This document shows, one piece after another, positions 32,449 to 33,508 of a stretch of DNA of 33,508 bases. The notes under the pieces were generated by a model. The model had not been told where the DNA came from and did not search any database. It saw only the letters and a list, made by a program, of their open reading frames with translations. Positions within the stretch are counted from its first letter, which is position 1. Each line of letters opens with the position of its first letter. This stretch comes from Streptomyces sp. E2N166 (GTDB lineage: Bacteria > Actinomycetota > Actinomycetes > Streptomycetales > Streptomycetaceae): NCBI RefSeq assembly GCF_003671715.1, contig NZ_RAIF01000025.1, positions 120,758-154,265 of the forward strand, in the 5' to 3' direction. Both the position numbers and the translations under genes were made by a program.

Positions 32449-33074
32449 CGGCCCGCCCGTCGTCCCGTGACCTCCGTGCACGCGGCCAGCCGGGCGGCGA
32501 ACCGGCCGTGCGGGGCCAGTGCGGCCACGGCCGACGCGTCGGCGGCGGTGTCGACGTCGCGCAGGCGCGGCAGGTCGCGCACCCGCAGCCCCGCCGCGAG
32601 GAGCCGCGCCCGCTGCACGGCCCCCGTCACCGGCGTGGACATGGGTACGCCCCGCAGCAGCGCGGGGTCGGGGCGGGCCATGCCCAGGGCCCAGAAACCG
32701 CCGTCCTCGGCCGGACCGACGTACGCGTCGCAGCCGCCGAAGTCCACGGTGAGCAGCTCCGGCGTCACCTGCGGGGTGTCCATCCCGATCAGCAGGGCGG
32801 GCCCGGCGCACCCGGCGAAGGCGTCCGCGAGCCGTTCGTCGAGGTCGCCCGCGCACTGCGGTACGACGTCGATGCCGGGCGGCAGCCAGGGGCCGGGGGC
32901 GCCGTCGAGCACCAGCACCCGGCGCCGCGCGGGCGACGCGGCCACGGCGCACAGGGTGTCGGCGAGGGCCGCCTCGGCGAGCGCGGCCGCCTGGGCCGGC
33001 GTGAAAGGCGGGGTGAGCCGGGTCTTGACCCGGCCGGGCCGGGGTTCCTTGGCGATGACGAGAAGGGTGGTCAC
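32445..33074 (-). CDS. DUF2064 / TIGR04282-type glycosyltransferase
   Basis: The start is GTG 33074, with GAGGTGA about eight bases upstream inside the preceding gene. The 209-residue protein has a nucleotidyltransferase-like GT-A fold: VIAKEPRPGRVKTRLTPP (basic start typical of the family), ALADTLCAVAAS, a central GMDTPQVTPELL with the metal-binding type Asp, and VGPAEDGGFWALGM. Families TIGR04282/DUF2064 are linked in the literature with arsenosugar-type biosynthesis, with a GT2 and a methyltransferase nearby, as seen here. It starts seven bases after the GT2 stop and its stop overlaps the methyltransferase start. The sugar donor is unknown. Confidence 0.88.
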   Translation of the reverse strand: MTTLLVIAKEPRPGRVKTRLTPPFTPAQAAALAEAALADTLCAVAASPARRRVLVLDGAPGPWLPPGIDVVPQCAGDLDERLADAFAGCAGPALLIGMDTPQVTPELLTVDFGGCDAYVGPAEDGGFWALGMARPDPALLRGVPMSTPVTGAVQRARLLAAGLRVRDLPRLRDVDTAADASAVAALAPHGRFAARLAACTEVTGRRAGR

Positions 33075-33081
33075 GTGCCGC

Positions 33082-33507
33082 TCACCTCGGGCTTTCTTCG
33101 CGGGCCGGACCGGGGGCCGGTGCTTCGGCCAGGACGCGGCGCATGTCCCGTACCGCGTTCCACGTGCCGCGCCAGGTCCCCGTCACCTTCGAGGCGCCGG
33201 TGCGGGGCAGGTAGGGGACGTCGTGCTCGGTGATCCGCCAGCCCGCGTCGGCGGCGCGCACCACCATCTGGAGCGGGTACCCGCTGCGCCGGTCGGTGAG
33301 ACCGAGATCGAGCAGCGAATCACGGCGGGCGGCGCGCAACGGGCCGAGGTCGTGCAGGCGGACGCCGGTGCGGCGGCGCAGCATCCGGGCGAGCGCGAGG
33401 TTGCCCGCGCGGGCGTGCGCGGGCCACGCGCCCCGGCCCTGCGGGCGCCGGCGGCCCAGCACCAGGTCCGCCGTGCCGGCGCGGATCTCGCGCACGAAGG
33501 GTGCCAG
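33082..33507 (-). CDS. Glycosyltransferase family 2, C-terminal part (5' end outside window)
   Basis: The frame is open to the window edge; about 141 residues are visible. The first GTG inside (33495) is not the true start, since APF before it continues the protein. The block ADLVLGRRRPQGRG, a RLHDLGPLRAARRDSLLDLGL acceptor-loop region, then SGYPLQMVVRAADAGWRITEHDVPYLPRTGASKVTGTW are typical of the second half of GT2 enzymes of the dolichyl-phosphate-mannose synthase/DPM-like kind. It should transfer a sugar from a nucleotide or to a lipid carrier. It heads the operon with DUF2064 and methyltransferase genes. Confidence 0.85.
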   Translation of the reverse strand: MAPFVREIRAGTADLVLGRRRPQGRGAWPAHARAGNLALARMLRRRTGVRLHDLGPLRAARRDSLLDLGLTDRRSGYPLQMVVRAADAGWRITEHDVPYLPRTGASKVTGTWRGTWNAVRDMRRVLAEAPAPGPAREESPR

Positions 33508-33508
33508 C

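Overview
The window reads as a chromosomal segment of a Streptomyces or close relative. GC is very high, third codon positions are almost always G or C, GTG starts are common, and the families are typical of that genus (ANTAR, DUF6479, DUF5994, Spo0M, small cold-shock protein, MerR). No rRNA, tRNA, CRISPR array, insertion sequence or prophage gene was recognised. The gene content and order resemble the S. coelicolor/S. lividans type core region; this is an impression from memory, not an alignment.

Left part (1-6690): a truncated substrate-binding/VWA surface protein is translationally coupled to a solute-binding lipoprotein. A small membrane peptide is divergent from an XRE-TPR regulator, with a palindromic operator candidate between them. 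A two-gene permease pair (ArsP/YraQ-like plus TIGR03943) and a GAF-ANTAR regulator follow.

Middle-left (6744-15072): a sensor-type lipoprotein is divergent from a second, short threonyl-tRNA synthetase. The synthetase has an unusual leader with a Thr-Thr mini-ORF, a 13-bp hairpin and a hairpin that covers the ribosome binding site. Next come a nucleoside hydrolase, a GH13 alpha-glucosidase, a decayed M24 peptidase, a lipoprotein, a DUF6479 membrane protein and a non-secreted beta-helix protein.

Middle-right (15082-24968): a serine hydrolase of beta-lactamase fold overlaps its upstream LysR gene. Divergent from it lies an esterase lipoprotein, then a class B penicillin-binding protein, a P450 remnant, tatA, terB and spo0M. 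terB and spo0M share a look-alike inverted repeat upstream. Two paralogous DUF21/CBS (CorC-like) membrane proteins are coupled to each other and probably to a 32-codon leader ORF.

Right part (24969-33508): a conserved hypothetical gene whose ribosome binding site lies in a hairpin, a DUF5994 gene, a GNAT-like gene with a duplicated 3' end, a MerR regulator and a cold-shock gene with a strong terminator. The last block is a membrane protein, a membrane-anchored molybdopterin oxidoreductase with a 4-TM partner, and a convergent operon of GT2, DUF2064 glycosyltransferase and methyltransferase. A 9-bp tandem repeat lies across the overlapping convergent gene ends.

Nothing here is a clear new multi-gene system. 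The best leads are regulatory: the thrS2 leader, the terB/spo0M operator pair, and two genes whose ribosome binding sites sit inside hairpins.
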